Shown one piece after another: positions 1-6,134 of a stretch of DNA of 6,186 bases. The notes below the pieces were generated by a model that searched no databases, was not told where the DNA came from, and saw only the letters and a program-made list of their open reading frames with translations. The position numbers were made by a program, and so were the translations under genes. The DNA is taken from the NCBI GenBank assembly GCA_002724825.1, contig PBPU01000070.1:1-6186 (forward strand). The letters run 5' to 3'. Source of the stretch: Acidimicrobiaceae bacterium. Its GTDB lineage: Bacteria; Actinomycetota; Acidimicrobiia; Acidimicrobiales; UBA8592. Each line of letters starts with the position of its first letter. The stretch's first letter is position 1.

Positions 1-2
1 AA

Positions 3-836
3 TTGCGTTCTCAAACGTGGGAAACTAACCCTGAGCTTGCGCTTGCTTTAATTGACCGTATGCGATTGGCTGCGGATGACCAAGATCCCCAAATTCGCCA
101 TCAAGAAGCCAAAGAGAGGTCTTCTACCGCCCTTTCTGAGCTCCGCACTATGGTCTCCGGCGATGAAACCTCAGCTGGGACACTTGAGATTGCCGTCACA
201 TCAAGCTCAGTTTTTATTCCTGCCAGAGAAAACGCCAAGACGGCAATTGTGAAAGTAGTTCATGAAGTCCGCTTGGCTGCTCTCGAGCTTGGTCGACGCC
301 TTGCTGAGGATGGTCGCCTTGAAGATCAGAGGCATATTTTCATGCTTCAAGACAAGGAACTTGAGGAAGCCATCGAAGGAAATATGGCTAAAGAAGCATC
401 CGACCGCGAGAAGCAATATCTACAACTTTTTGACCTTACTCCCCCATTTTGGTTTAACGGGGATCTGCCCCCAGCAGAGAAGTGGCAGTCGACGGACACC
501 AACTACCCTGAGCGAAAAATAGTTCAGGGTATGGGGGGAAGCGCTGGGGTCGTAGTTGGTATAGCCCGTGTTATCACTGACCCTTCTGACCCTAAGGGGC
601 TCGAGCCGGGGGATATCCTTGTCGCTCCGATCACGGACCCATCCTGGACTCCATTATTTGTTCCTGCTGGCGGAGTTGTCGTTGACGTTGGTGCAACCAT
701 GAGCCACGCTGTCATTGTGAGCCGCGAATTGGGCATACCTTGTGTTGTATCGGCGACCGGAGCCACTAGCCGGATTCCTGATGGGGCAGAAATTAGGGTG
801 AATGGTGATACAGGTACGGTAACGATCCTGTCTTAA
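3..836 (+). CDS. PEP-utilising enzyme, C-terminal part (PEP synthase / phosphotransferase-like), 5'-truncated by the window
   Basis: This is the last 277 or so codons of a larger enzyme; the reading frame is open to the left edge, so the true start lies outside. The C-terminal domain (about residues 175-277) is the swivelling phosphohistidine domain of PEP-utilising enzymes. It has the signature GATMSHAVIVSRELGIP, with the expected phospho-accepting histidine at residue 235 of this fragment, followed by the usual IPDGAEIRVNGDTGTV ending. The preceding part (TWETNPELALALIDRMR near residue 5, then a helical segment with ARENAK and LELGRRLAEDG around 74-104) matches the linker region that joins the ATP-grasp half to the His domain in PEP synthase and rifampicin-phosphotransferase-like proteins. 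Such enzymes move phosphate from ATP or PEP through the histidine to a substrate. Substrate choice depends on the missing N-terminal half, so I do not name a gene. It converges with the epimerase gene, 4 bp away. Confidence 0.88.
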   Translation: MRSQTWETNPELALALIDRMRLAADDQDPQIRHQEAKERSSTALSELRTMVSGDETSAGTLEIAVTSSSVFIPARENAKTAIVKVVHEVRLAALELGRRLAEDGRLEDQRHIFMLQDKELEEAIEGNMAKEASDREKQYLQLFDLTPPFWFNGDLPPAEKWQSTDTNYPERKIVQGMGGSAGVVVGIARVITDPSDPKGLEPGDILVAPITDPSWTPLFVPAGGVVVDVGATMSHAVIVSRELGIPCVVSATGATSRIPDGAEIRVNGDTGTVTILS

Positions 837-850
837 AATTCTAAGAACAG
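828..850. other. Small hairpin spanning the two convergent stop codons
   Basis: CTGTCTTA (828-835) can pair with TAAG plus ACAG (842-845 and 847-850), leaving one bulged A at 846 and a six-base loop. The structure covers the end of the PEP-utilising gene and the last codons of the epimerase gene. It is AT-rich and lacks a T tract on either side, so it is at best a weak transcription boundary and not a classical terminator. No better terminator was seen for either gene. Confidence 0.3.
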
Positions 851-1815
851 TTCGGGGCCCATTCTGGTTCAAGGTAATTATTCTCTACCAGCCAAGCAAT
901 AGTGTCTGAGAGTGTTTCCTCAATGGGCCTCCATGAACCCAGTCCGCTATCTGCTAGTAACTGCTTATCGTCACCTGGCACTATTCCTAGCATTATTTCT
1001 ACTGCTTCAGCGTCTACCATCTGCTCAAGAGCTTCGCGTGGGGTTGGAAGAAGGGCACGATCACGGCCAGTAACCTCAGAGATAACCGCATGGAATTCAT
1101 CCCAATCCATGAACGTTCCACCTGCAACATACCGCTTCGGCCCCATTTCAGGTGTAAGTATCCCCACTATCGCCTGCGATAGATCTCTCACATCAACGAG
1201 ACACCACCCCCCGCTTGACAGACTCATCATGATTTCACTTTGTAAAGTGGGGGCAAGATTAGCGGCTAATACATTTAGGCCCAGGTCGAGTGGCCCAGTG
1301 ACCCCAGTTGGATACACAATTTTGACCGGAGCTCCATCAGCTTGCATTGACCTAGCGTGCTCTTCAGCTACAGCTTTTGAAGCGTTATACGGATTTCCAC
1401 CTCCATGTACCGGATCTTCGCCTGATAACAGATCCCCGCTTGGTGGAAAGATTACTGACATTGTTGAAACATGAATAATCGGATCACACCCCTGCTGGTG
1501 GGCAGTGTCCAGAATCAGTTGTGCCCCTGGTCCATTTATAGCAAGCGCCTGATCCATCAGGGAAGGATCCAAGCTCGTGAAAGCAGCTGCATGAATACAA
1601 GCATCGCACCCTTCCAGAGATGCTTGAACTGTAGCTGGATCTACCATATCGCCAATAACGTAATCAACTTCCGCTTCAATACCTTGAAGCCCTATCATCC
1701 TTTCTAACTTCTCCGCATCACGGACAAGCAAACGGACATCATGGCCAACGGAAGTTAATGCCCGTAGCAGATGCCCACCGATAACCCCTGTCCCGCCTGT
1801 AAGCATAACTTTCAT
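841..1815 (-). CDS. Extended short-chain dehydrogenase/reductase (NAD(P)-dependent epimerase / dihydroflavonol-reductase-like)
   Basis: The 324-residue protein is full length for an extended SDR. The N-terminal Rossmann motif TGGTGVIGGHL lies at residues 5-15, and LLVRD (29-33) follows the second strand; the arginine there is more typical of NADP than NAD users. GDMVDP (55-60) is the adenine-contacting loop and HAAA (75-78) is the usual NAD(P) loop. The catalytic residues appear as Ser in HVSTMS (115-120) and the YxxxK pair Y143/K147 in NPYNASKAVAEEHA. VYPTGVTGP (167-175) is the substrate-side loop seen in DFR-like enzymes. The family reduces or epimerises sugar nucleotides, steroids or ketones in the cytosol; the substrate cannot be read from the sequence. 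ATG at 1815 is supported by a strong Shine-Dalgarno run (AAGGGGG) a few bases upstream. The gene is divergent from the gene at 1921 and convergent with the PEP-utilising gene, so it is probably transcribed alone. Confidence 0.92.
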   Translation of the reverse strand: MKVMLTGGTGVIGGHLLRALTSVGHDVRLLVRDAEKLERMIGLQGIEAEVDYVIGDMVDPATVQASLEGCDACIHAAAFTSLDPSLMDQALAINGPGAQLILDTAHQQGCDPIIHVSTMSVIFPPSGDLLSGEDPVHGGGNPYNASKAVAEEHARSMQADGAPVKIVYPTGVTGPLDLGLNVLAANLAPTLQSEIMMSLSSGGWCLVDVRDLSQAIVGILTPEMGPKRYVAGGTFMDWDEFHAVISEVTGRDRALLPTPREALEQMVDAEAVEIMLGIVPGDDKQLLADSGLGSWRPIEETLSDTIAWLVENNYLEPEWAPNCS

Positions 1816-1819
1816 AAAT

Positions 1820-1826
1820 CCCCCTT
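1820..1826 (-). promoter_or_regulatory. Ribosome binding site of the epimerase gene
   Basis: On the minus strand AAGGGGG is followed by ATTT and then the ATG at 1815. This is the clearest Shine-Dalgarno sequence in the window and fixes the epimerase start. It contrasts with the two plus-strand genes to its right, which have none. Confidence 0.7.
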
Positions 1827-1834
1827 GTTACAGC

Positions 1835-1840
1835 ACAGTA
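1835..1840 (-). promoter_or_regulatory. Possible -10 box of the epimerase promoter
   Basis: TACTGT on the minus strand fits TANNNT and lies about 20 bases before the ATG, leaving room for a short leader that carries the Shine-Dalgarno run. The only -35-like hexamer nearby, TTGAGC (1855-1860), is just 14 bp away, which is too close for a normal promoter. This is a weak call. Confidence 0.25.
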
Positions 1841-1856
1841 TTCAGAGAGTAGCCGC

Positions 1857-1903
1857 TCAAGTCATTGCTGTCGCTTTCCACATATAGCAGTCCCATCAAG
1901 TCA
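1857..1903. repeat. Pair of direct repeats TCAAGTCA in the divergent intergenic region
   Basis: The eight bases TCAAGTCA occur at 1857-1864 and again at 1896-1903, 39 bp apart start to start, in the same orientation. Both are followed by one variable base and T. The left copy touches the upstream side of the epimerase promoter region. The right copy sits just before the proposed -10 box of the gene at 1921. This placement would suit a regulator controlling both divergent genes, but two 8-mers in about 100 bp can also arise by chance. Confidence 0.3.
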
Positions 1904-1908
1904 CTACC

Positions 1909-1914
1909 TAAGAT
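1909..1914 (+). promoter_or_regulatory. -10 box TAAGAT, probable leaderless promoter of the gene at 1921
   Basis: TAAGAT fits the TANNNT -10 pattern of actinobacterial promoters and is separated by exactly six bases from the GTG at 1921, so the expected transcription start falls on or next to the start codon. No Shine-Dalgarno sequence is present, and the three bases before the GTG are an in-frame TAG. No recognisable -35 hexamer lies 16-18 bp upstream, which is common in this promoter class. Confidence 0.5.
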
Positions 1915-1920
1915 AAGTAG

Positions 1921-2412
1921 GTGGACCAATTTAGAGATTTCTATAGAGACTTCAAAAACGGGATAATAAGTGCAGAGGATTACTGGCCTTTATGGCGAAA
2001 CGTTTGGGATCACTGTGAGCATTTCACTTCCTACTTCGAAGGGAACCTTTCAGAGCGTGACAATGTTCTCGGAGCGCTTTTCTCTCAACATACTCACCTT
2101 CGATCCAAGTTCATGACACCAGAAGAAAACCTTAGACTCTTATCTCTCACTGAGTATGTAACTATTTTTAGAGGAGGGCAGCAGGCAAATATCTCAGGGT
2201 GGTCATGGACACTTGAACGAGAATACGCTGAAAAATGCGCTCGATCCGGAGCTTCCGATAACCGCCCTCTACTTGCAGTAGTGTCTTCCCTTTCATCAGC
2301 AGCCGTACTCGCCTATATCGAGAAAGAAGGGGCTTCAGAACTGATAGTAGATCCTCTGACTATCACAATCGAAACAGGAGACTGTGCAAAAATTGCTTTT
2401 GAACGCCTCTAA
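1921..2412 (+). CDS. Small protein with ADP-ribosyltransferase-like R-S-E pattern, uncharacterised
   Basis: The protein has 163 residues. GTG is the only sensible start: TAG precedes it immediately, and the next methionine is residue 65, inside the conserved part. The N-terminal third is rich in Trp, Tyr and Phe (YWPLWRNVW, 21-29) and looks helical. The second half follows a pattern I recall from small bacterial and phage proteins: YVTIFRGG (79-86), SGWSWTLEREYAEKCA (92-107), then VLAYIEKEGASELIVDP (129-145). These give an arginine (R84), a serine/threonine strand (S95-W96-T97) and a glutamate (E140) in the order of the R-S-E triad of ADP-ribosyltransferase folds. The R-to-S distance of 11 residues is short for classical toxins, so activity is uncertain. 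There is no signal peptide or membrane helix, so it is cytosolic. It is followed after 24 bp by the lipoprotein gene, which seems to have its own promoter. Neither a target nor an antitoxin partner is evident. Confidence 0.75.
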   Translation: MDQFRDFYRDFKNGIISAEDYWPLWRNVWDHCEHFTSYFEGNLSERDNVLGALFSQHTHLRSKFMTPEENLRLLSLTEYVTIFRGGQQANISGWSWTLEREYAEKCARSGASDNRPLLAVVSSLSSAAVLAYIEKEGASELIVDPLTITIETGDCAKIAFERL

Positions 2413-2425
2413 AGATCACTTCAAC

Positions 2426-2431
2426 TATCAT
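2426..2431 (+). promoter_or_regulatory. -10 box TATCAT, probable leaderless promoter of the LppM-like gene
   Basis: TATCAT differs from the TATAAT consensus at one base and is followed by five bases and then ATG at 2437. The predicted transcription start therefore coincides with the start codon. No Shine-Dalgarno sequence lies before the ATG. A TTGAAC hexamer at 2399-2404 is 21 bp upstream, too far for a standard -35. The arrangement favours ATG 2437 over the TTG at 2431, which overlaps the box. Confidence 0.5.
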
Positions 2432-2436
2432 TGGGC

Positions 2437-3231
2437 ATGCTTTTCTTTCGAACTCTTAAAATTCTTTTCACCCTCTCGTTAATTGCTGCTCTATGCGCTA
2501 GCTGCTTTAAAGCTGACTTCTCTATGGTTGTGAATACAGATGGGACTGGTTCAATCGAGGGAAGCATGGCGATTAGCAAAAAACTAGGAGAAGTTTTTGG
2601 TGAAGAATCAACAGATACCGAAGCGTTTGATTGTGAAACTGCCTTTGAGGGAGAAGACACTGGGGTAAATTTATTTGAAGATATACCTGGCAATGCAACT
2701 GCTGAAGAATTCGAAGATGATGAGTGGTGCGGATTTAGATTTAGCGCAGACTTTACTGGATTTGGTCAAAGTTTAATTGATGCAGGCGATGATAGTTTCC
2801 CATTGAGCGTTAACGGAAATATCCTCACTTTTAAATGGGACGAAATGCTGGATGATGGATCTGGACTTGATAATGATTCTGCCTTGGGAGCTGACGACAT
2901 GGACCCCCGTTTGCTTCTAACGTTATTGGGTATTCCAGAGCCAGAGTATGTGATCTCGTTAGAACTTCCCGGCAAGATCATGGAACATAACGCGGATGAG
3001 CAGGTTGGATCACGCTTAACATGGGAGATAGATCTCTTCGAAACATTAGATGGTTCTGCCGCAATACCATTTGCAAAGGCAAATATTTCCATGACATCGG
3101 AAAGCACAGGCAGCGGCGGTGTAAGAATCCTATGGATCATCATAGGGATTGTTGCCGTGGTCTTAGTTCTAGCAAGCCTGAAATTCCTCCAATACCAGCG
3201 AGATCGTGACACAGAAGAAGACATTCTATAA
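2437..3231 (+). CDS. LppM-like lipoprotein with C-terminal membrane anchor
   Basis: The protein has 264 residues from ATG 2437; a TTG two codons earlier is possible but overlaps the proposed -10 box. A signal peptide with a basic N-terminus (FFRTLK) and a hydrophobic core ends at Cys23 in LCASC. This is an imperfect lipobox, because Cys rather than Leu occupies position -3. After it, KADFSMVVNTDGTGSIEGSM matches the start of the LppM domain, a hydrophobic strand followed by an N-x-DGTG turn. ELPGKIMEHN (about 176-185) and RLTWEIDL (193-200) match the later PGK and TW strands. Two further cysteines (66 and 98) could form a disulfide. The middle is strongly acidic. A transmembrane helix (about 230-251, LWIIIGIVAVVLVLASL) and a short charged tail close the protein. 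In Mycobacterium tuberculosis, LppM is a surface lipoprotein linked to phosphatidylinositol mannosides and phagosome traffic. Here only an envelope role is safe. It converges with the coiled-coil gene across 9 bp. Confidence 0.85.
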   Translation: MLFFRTLKILFTLSLIAALCASCFKADFSMVVNTDGTGSIEGSMAISKKLGEVFGEESTDTEAFDCETAFEGEDTGVNLFEDIPGNATAEEFEDDEWCGFRFSADFTGFGQSLIDAGDDSFPLSVNGNILTFKWDEMLDDGSGLDNDSALGADDMDPRLLLTLLGIPEPEYVISLELPGKIMEHNADEQVGSRLTWEIDLFETLDGSAAIPFAKANISMTSESTGSGGVRILWIIIGIVAVVLVLASLKFLQYQRDRDTEEDIL

Positions 3232-3240
3232 CTCCGCTAT

Positions 3241-4821
3241 TTAAGTTGTTGTATTCTCCCACCTACTGTGTGGGTCCAAACCACCGATATGAATTTTCCC
3301 AGTAACCCCTTTCGAATCGTCAAAGAAGTACAAGCGAGGTGCCGAGGTACCTCCAAATTTAAGGTGAGCCTCCATGAATATCTTCCCAGTCGGGTCAACT
3401 TCGATCGCTACTGGGAGGATACGTTGGCTCTTCAGCCGTTCATTACTATGGACAGTTTCTGATTCCCGCATTGAGATGTTCTGCGCGTGCCAAACGAAAG
3501 CATCGCCACTCGTTTCACACCATTTTAAAAAATTCCCATTAAATTGAGATTCAGCAAATACGTTGAAGGCCAATAGTGCGTCCCAAATTGATCTCCCCCA
3601 AGTCCGTGATCGTTGATTCCCTTCGAGGTCTTCGAGCATATTAGAAACATTATGTGGTATTTCAACTTTTCTAAGAACAGTTCTCCCTCTTTCAAGGGCT
3701 TCCGTAATTGACGAAATTGAATAGACAGACTCTTTACGCATACGTTTAAGATTTTCAGATAAAGCAAAATCTATAAAACGTAGCTCAACGTCAGTTCGCT
3801 CCTCCTCGGCAGCTACCCGTTTTGCACTTTCTTCATCAAGAAGCCCCCTCCACCAGTCTTCCGACTCTTGCATCATTCTCTTTGTATTCCGTAGCTGATC
3901 TTCAAGGTGATCGATTGCTTCAAGGTCATGATCCCTATCCGAATGCAAGGAGGCCACAGTCTGCCGCAGACGCTCATTTTCTTTAAGTAAATTCTCAAAA
4001 TCTATATTTTTTCTGTCTTGCATCTTTTGGTCATCAGGACTTTGGAAACCTCGGAGAAGGCGCGCGCCCTCCTCACAGATCTGAGGCACTGGAGTAGCGA
4101 CAAGGCTTGATTGAAGAGCTTGAAGAACTCTTGCTGATATCTTCTCATGTTTTGTTTTTTGAATATTTGCTGCACTTATAGGCGGGATGGAAATTACATT
4201 CCGTGAATCTTTCGTAGCAGGTGGATATATCCGGATTTCGCCTGGGTACAGAGATAAATGGCTTCCTATTCCATTTTGGAACCTCCCGAGATCGCCCGGA
4301 GGAAGATAAACGACTAAGGCTGAGCCTGCGAACTGTTGCGCAAGAAGCTTTGCGAGCTTCTTCTGGTCTTCTTCGCGAAGCGGGTCATGAGCGATGCAAA
4401 TAATTGCTGCTTTGCGATTCGATTGAGGTATCAACTTCACAGCAGCTGGGCCGGCAATTTGTACTCGGCTCTGAAAACGTATCTCCCCACGCCTTGGATT
4501 TCCATGATTTTTTTCAGAGTCATCTATAAGGTCTTGAATTAGGCTCTGGATCTTATCCATCGATTCCAGTTCAGTAGACGAAGAAAAATTCTCTACATCA
4601 ACCCAGACATACTGTTTCTCATCACGACGAGTAACTCGTATTGTAACCCGTCTATCCCTTTCAAAGCTTGATCGCATCTCTGTTACAGCAAGGCCACTAT
4701 CCCCGCTTGCATTCAACACTTCTACTGACTGCGGGGCGCTCCAGTTAGAAAGAGTTTCTCTAATTGAAGCTTCTGGGTCTAGCCTTGACTCTTGCCAAAG
4801 AGCACGATACATCAACTCCAT
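3241..4821 (-). CDS. Large uncharacterised coiled-coil protein, actinobacterial type
   Basis: The protein has 526 residues from ATG 4821, which has AAAGGCGG upstream. A TTG at 4854 would add 11 residues, and an ATG at 4812 is also possible; I prefer 4821 because the conserved-looking MYRALWQE begins just after it. Three parts are visible. An alpha/beta N-terminal region (1-215) contains AAIICIAHDP and SALVVYLPPGDLGRF, ending in a GEIRIYPPA strand. A long charged helical stretch (about 269-364) has heptad-like Leu spacing, for example FENLLKENERLRQTV. A C-terminal domain (about 395-526) includes the aromatic segment SIWDALLAFNVFAE and the strands ILPVAIEVDPTGKIFMEAHL and SAPRLYFFDD. The ending KIHIGGLDPHS resembles a G-x-x-G-x-H-L-type ending I recall from uncharacterised actinobacterial proteins. 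I see no nuclease, helicase or ATPase motif, signal peptide or membrane helix. It lies 75 bp downstream of the M20 hydrolase on the same strand, so read-through expression is possible. Function is unknown. Confidence 0.8.
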   Translation of the reverse strand: MELMYRALWQESRLDPEASIRETLSNWSAPQSVEVLNASGDSGLAVTEMRSSFERDRRVTIRVTRRDEKQYVWVDVENFSSSTELESMDKIQSLIQDLIDDSEKNHGNPRRGEIRFQSRVQIAGPAAVKLIPQSNRKAAIICIAHDPLREEDQKKLAKLLAQQFAGSALVVYLPPGDLGRFQNGIGSHLSLYPGEIRIYPPATKDSRNVISIPPISAANIQKTKHEKISARVLQALQSSLVATPVPQICEEGARLLRGFQSPDDQKMQDRKNIDFENLLKENERLRQTVASLHSDRDHDLEAIDHLEDQLRNTKRMMQESEDWWRGLLDEESAKRVAAEEERTDVELRFIDFALSENLKRMRKESVYSISSITEALERGRTVLRKVEIPHNVSNMLEDLEGNQRSRTWGRSIWDALLAFNVFAESQFNGNFLKWCETSGDAFVWHAQNISMRESETVHSNERLKSQRILPVAIEVDPTGKIFMEAHLKFGGTSAPRLYFFDDSKGVTGKIHIGGLDPHSRWENTTT

Positions 4822-4896
4822 ATACAATTTCCGCCTTTGTCGAAGTAGAAGCAAAGAATGTTCACCCTGAAGAAGCTATCCCTTCACCTAAGGTTG

Positions 4897-6096
4897 CTAT
4901 GAAATAGCAGAAGCGAACTCCTGCTGAGCAGCTTCTATATTTCCATTATTCGCCCATAAGTCCACAACAGTCATTGCAAGAATCTTCGCCCCATCAATCA
5001 CACCGCTATCTCCTGATTCACTTCGAGCATGATTCGCAAAATCCGGAGTGTGTATCGGCACTCCATAAGGAGCCACGCTTATCATCGGATGTATAGAAGG
5101 AACTAGATAACTAACATTCCCCATATCTGTACTACCTATAACTTTGTTCTCGCTGTCGGGTTCAATCGGGTCCCTTCCCAACCGATGGGCATTTGAAGCA
5201 TACAACGTGCAAATAGTTTCATTGTCAACCATGTCCGCATAATAGGGGTCAACCCAAGAGTGTGACATCGTACACGACGATGCCATGGCTCCAGCTTCTA
5301 AGCAGCTAAGAACCCGTTTCTTTAAAGGTTCCAAAGTCCTCATGTTTTTTGAACGAACATACCATTCCATCGAAGAATACTCAGGAACAATATTTGGCTT
5401 TCTTCCACCATCAGTAAAAATACCGTGTATTCGTTCATCTGGCCTAATGTGCTGTCGAAGGGCAGCAATATTTTGATATCCGAGGACTGCTGCGTCGAGT
5501 GCGTTTTTCCCTCTATGTGGAGAGGCAGCTGCATGAGCTGCTTGTCCCTCGTACTCAACTTGGAGCCGGTGAATAGCTATAGTATTCATTCTTACAAGAT
5601 CAACAGAAGCAGGGTGGACCATTAGAGCAGCATCAACTTTGTCGAAGGCTCCCCTATCGCCCATAAAAACTTTTCCTCCTCCTCCCTCTTCTGCTGGTGT
5701 TCCGAGGATCCGTAAACTTCCTCCCATTCTCTTAGCCACAGTTGCAGCTGCTAAGCCTGCTCCGAGGCCAGCGGTTGCAATAATATTATGGCCGCAAGCA
5801 TGGCCAATATCTGGCAAGGCGTCATACTCACAAAGCACAGCTACAGTCGGCCCAGTTCCTTCAATATTCGCTTCAAATGCTGTATCGAGATCATATGCTT
5901 TTCGAGTAGGTGAGAGATCTTCATCTTCTAGAATCCCCGTCAGGAGCTCATGGGCAAAATGCTCCTCAAAATTGAGTTCCGGATTTTCGTGTATCGCATG
6001 CGATGCTTCTATCAGCATTGACGCTCGTGCGTCGACTTCACCACAGACAAGCTCTTTAATTTCGTTGAGTTCTTTTTGATTAATGCCATTTCCCAT
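4897..6096 (-). CDS. M20-family metallo-amidohydrolase, ACY1L2/PM20D2 type
   Basis: The 399-residue protein is full length for bacterial M20D amidohydrolases. The metal site is complete. EYDALPDIGHACGHN (90-104) supplies Cys101 and His103, TPAEEGGGGK (133-142) supplies the catalytic and metal-binding glutamates 136/137, MVHP (159-162) supplies His161, and IHTPDF (348-353) supplies the last histidine, His349. The dimerisation or lid domain begins near residue 172 and carries GQAAHAAASPHRGKNALDA (184-202) and GGRKPNIVP (230-238), both typical of the family. Relatives hydrolyse amide bonds in N-acyl amino acids, p-aminobenzoyl-glutamate or beta-alanyl dipeptides in the cytosol. The YDALPDIGHACGHN form points to the PM20D2-like branch, but the substrate is not readable. 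There is no signal peptide. ATG 6096 has AGGGAT upstream and a candidate -10 box further out. The coiled-coil gene follows on the same strand. Confidence 0.93.
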   Translation of the reverse strand: MGNGINQKELNEIKELVCGEVDARASMLIEASHAIHENPELNFEEHFAHELLTGILEDEDLSPTRKAYDLDTAFEANIEGTGPTVAVLCEYDALPDIGHACGHNIIATAGLGAGLAAATVAKRMGGSLRILGTPAEEGGGGKVFMGDRGAFDKVDAALMVHPASVDLVRMNTIAIHRLQVEYEGQAAHAAASPHRGKNALDAAVLGYQNIAALRQHIRPDERIHGIFTDGGRKPNIVPEYSSMEWYVRSKNMRTLEPLKKRVLSCLEAGAMASSCTMSHSWVDPYYADMVDNETICTLYASNAHRLGRDPIEPDSENKVIGSTDMGNVSYLVPSIHPMISVAPYGVPIHTPDFANHARSESGDSGVIDGAKILAMTVVDLWANNGNIEAAQQEFASAIS

Positions 6097-6104
6097 TATT
6101 TCGA

Positions 6105-6110
6105 ATCCCT
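6105..6110 (-). promoter_or_regulatory. Ribosome binding site of the M20 hydrolase gene
   Basis: AGGGAT on the minus strand lies eight bases before the ATG at 6096, a workable Shine-Dalgarno distance for the AGGG core. It supports this start codon. Confidence 0.45.
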
Positions 6111-6128
6111 ATATAGAGCTACCTCTTT

Positions 6129-6134
6129 ATCTTA
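6129..6134 (-). promoter_or_regulatory. Possible -10 box TAAGAT of the M20 hydrolase gene
   Basis: On the minus strand the hexamer TAAGAT, identical to the box before the gene at 1921, would place a transcription start near 6122 and give a leader of about 25 bases that includes the AGGGAT ribosome site. No good -35 hexamer is visible. The remaining bases up to the right edge (6135-6186) show no gene I can assign. Confidence 0.3.

Noticed and set aside
902..1474. 190-codon open frame on the plus strand inside the epimerase gene
   Set aside because: It lies antisense to a well-supported SDR gene with all catalytic motifs, and its translation is Ser/Pro-rich with no recognisable domain.
2766..3224. 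152-codon minus-strand open frame opposite the lipoprotein gene
   Set aside because: The plus strand encodes a coherent signal peptide, LppM-like domain and membrane helix; the minus translation has no domain features.
3258..3274. CCCAC / GTGGG hairpin near the end of the coiled-coil gene, considered as a terminator
   Set aside because: It lies within the coding sequence, has a five-base stem and is not followed by a T tract in either direction.
1921..4854. A three-gene defence island (ART-like, lipoprotein, coiled-coil)
   Set aside because: The genes are on opposite strands, no nuclease, ATPase, mobile element or antitoxin is present, and the lipoprotein belongs to an envelope family. The sequence alone does not support a system.
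4886..4894. Palindrome ACCTAAGGT between the hydrolase and coiled-coil genes
   Set aside because: A four-base arm around one base is expected by chance and is too short for a terminator or a convincing operator.
5639..6079. 146-codon open frame on the plus strand opposite the M20 hydrolase
   Set aside because: It mirrors the codon pattern of the minus-strand hydrolase; the translation is low in complexity (Pro, Ser, Ala) and has no motif.
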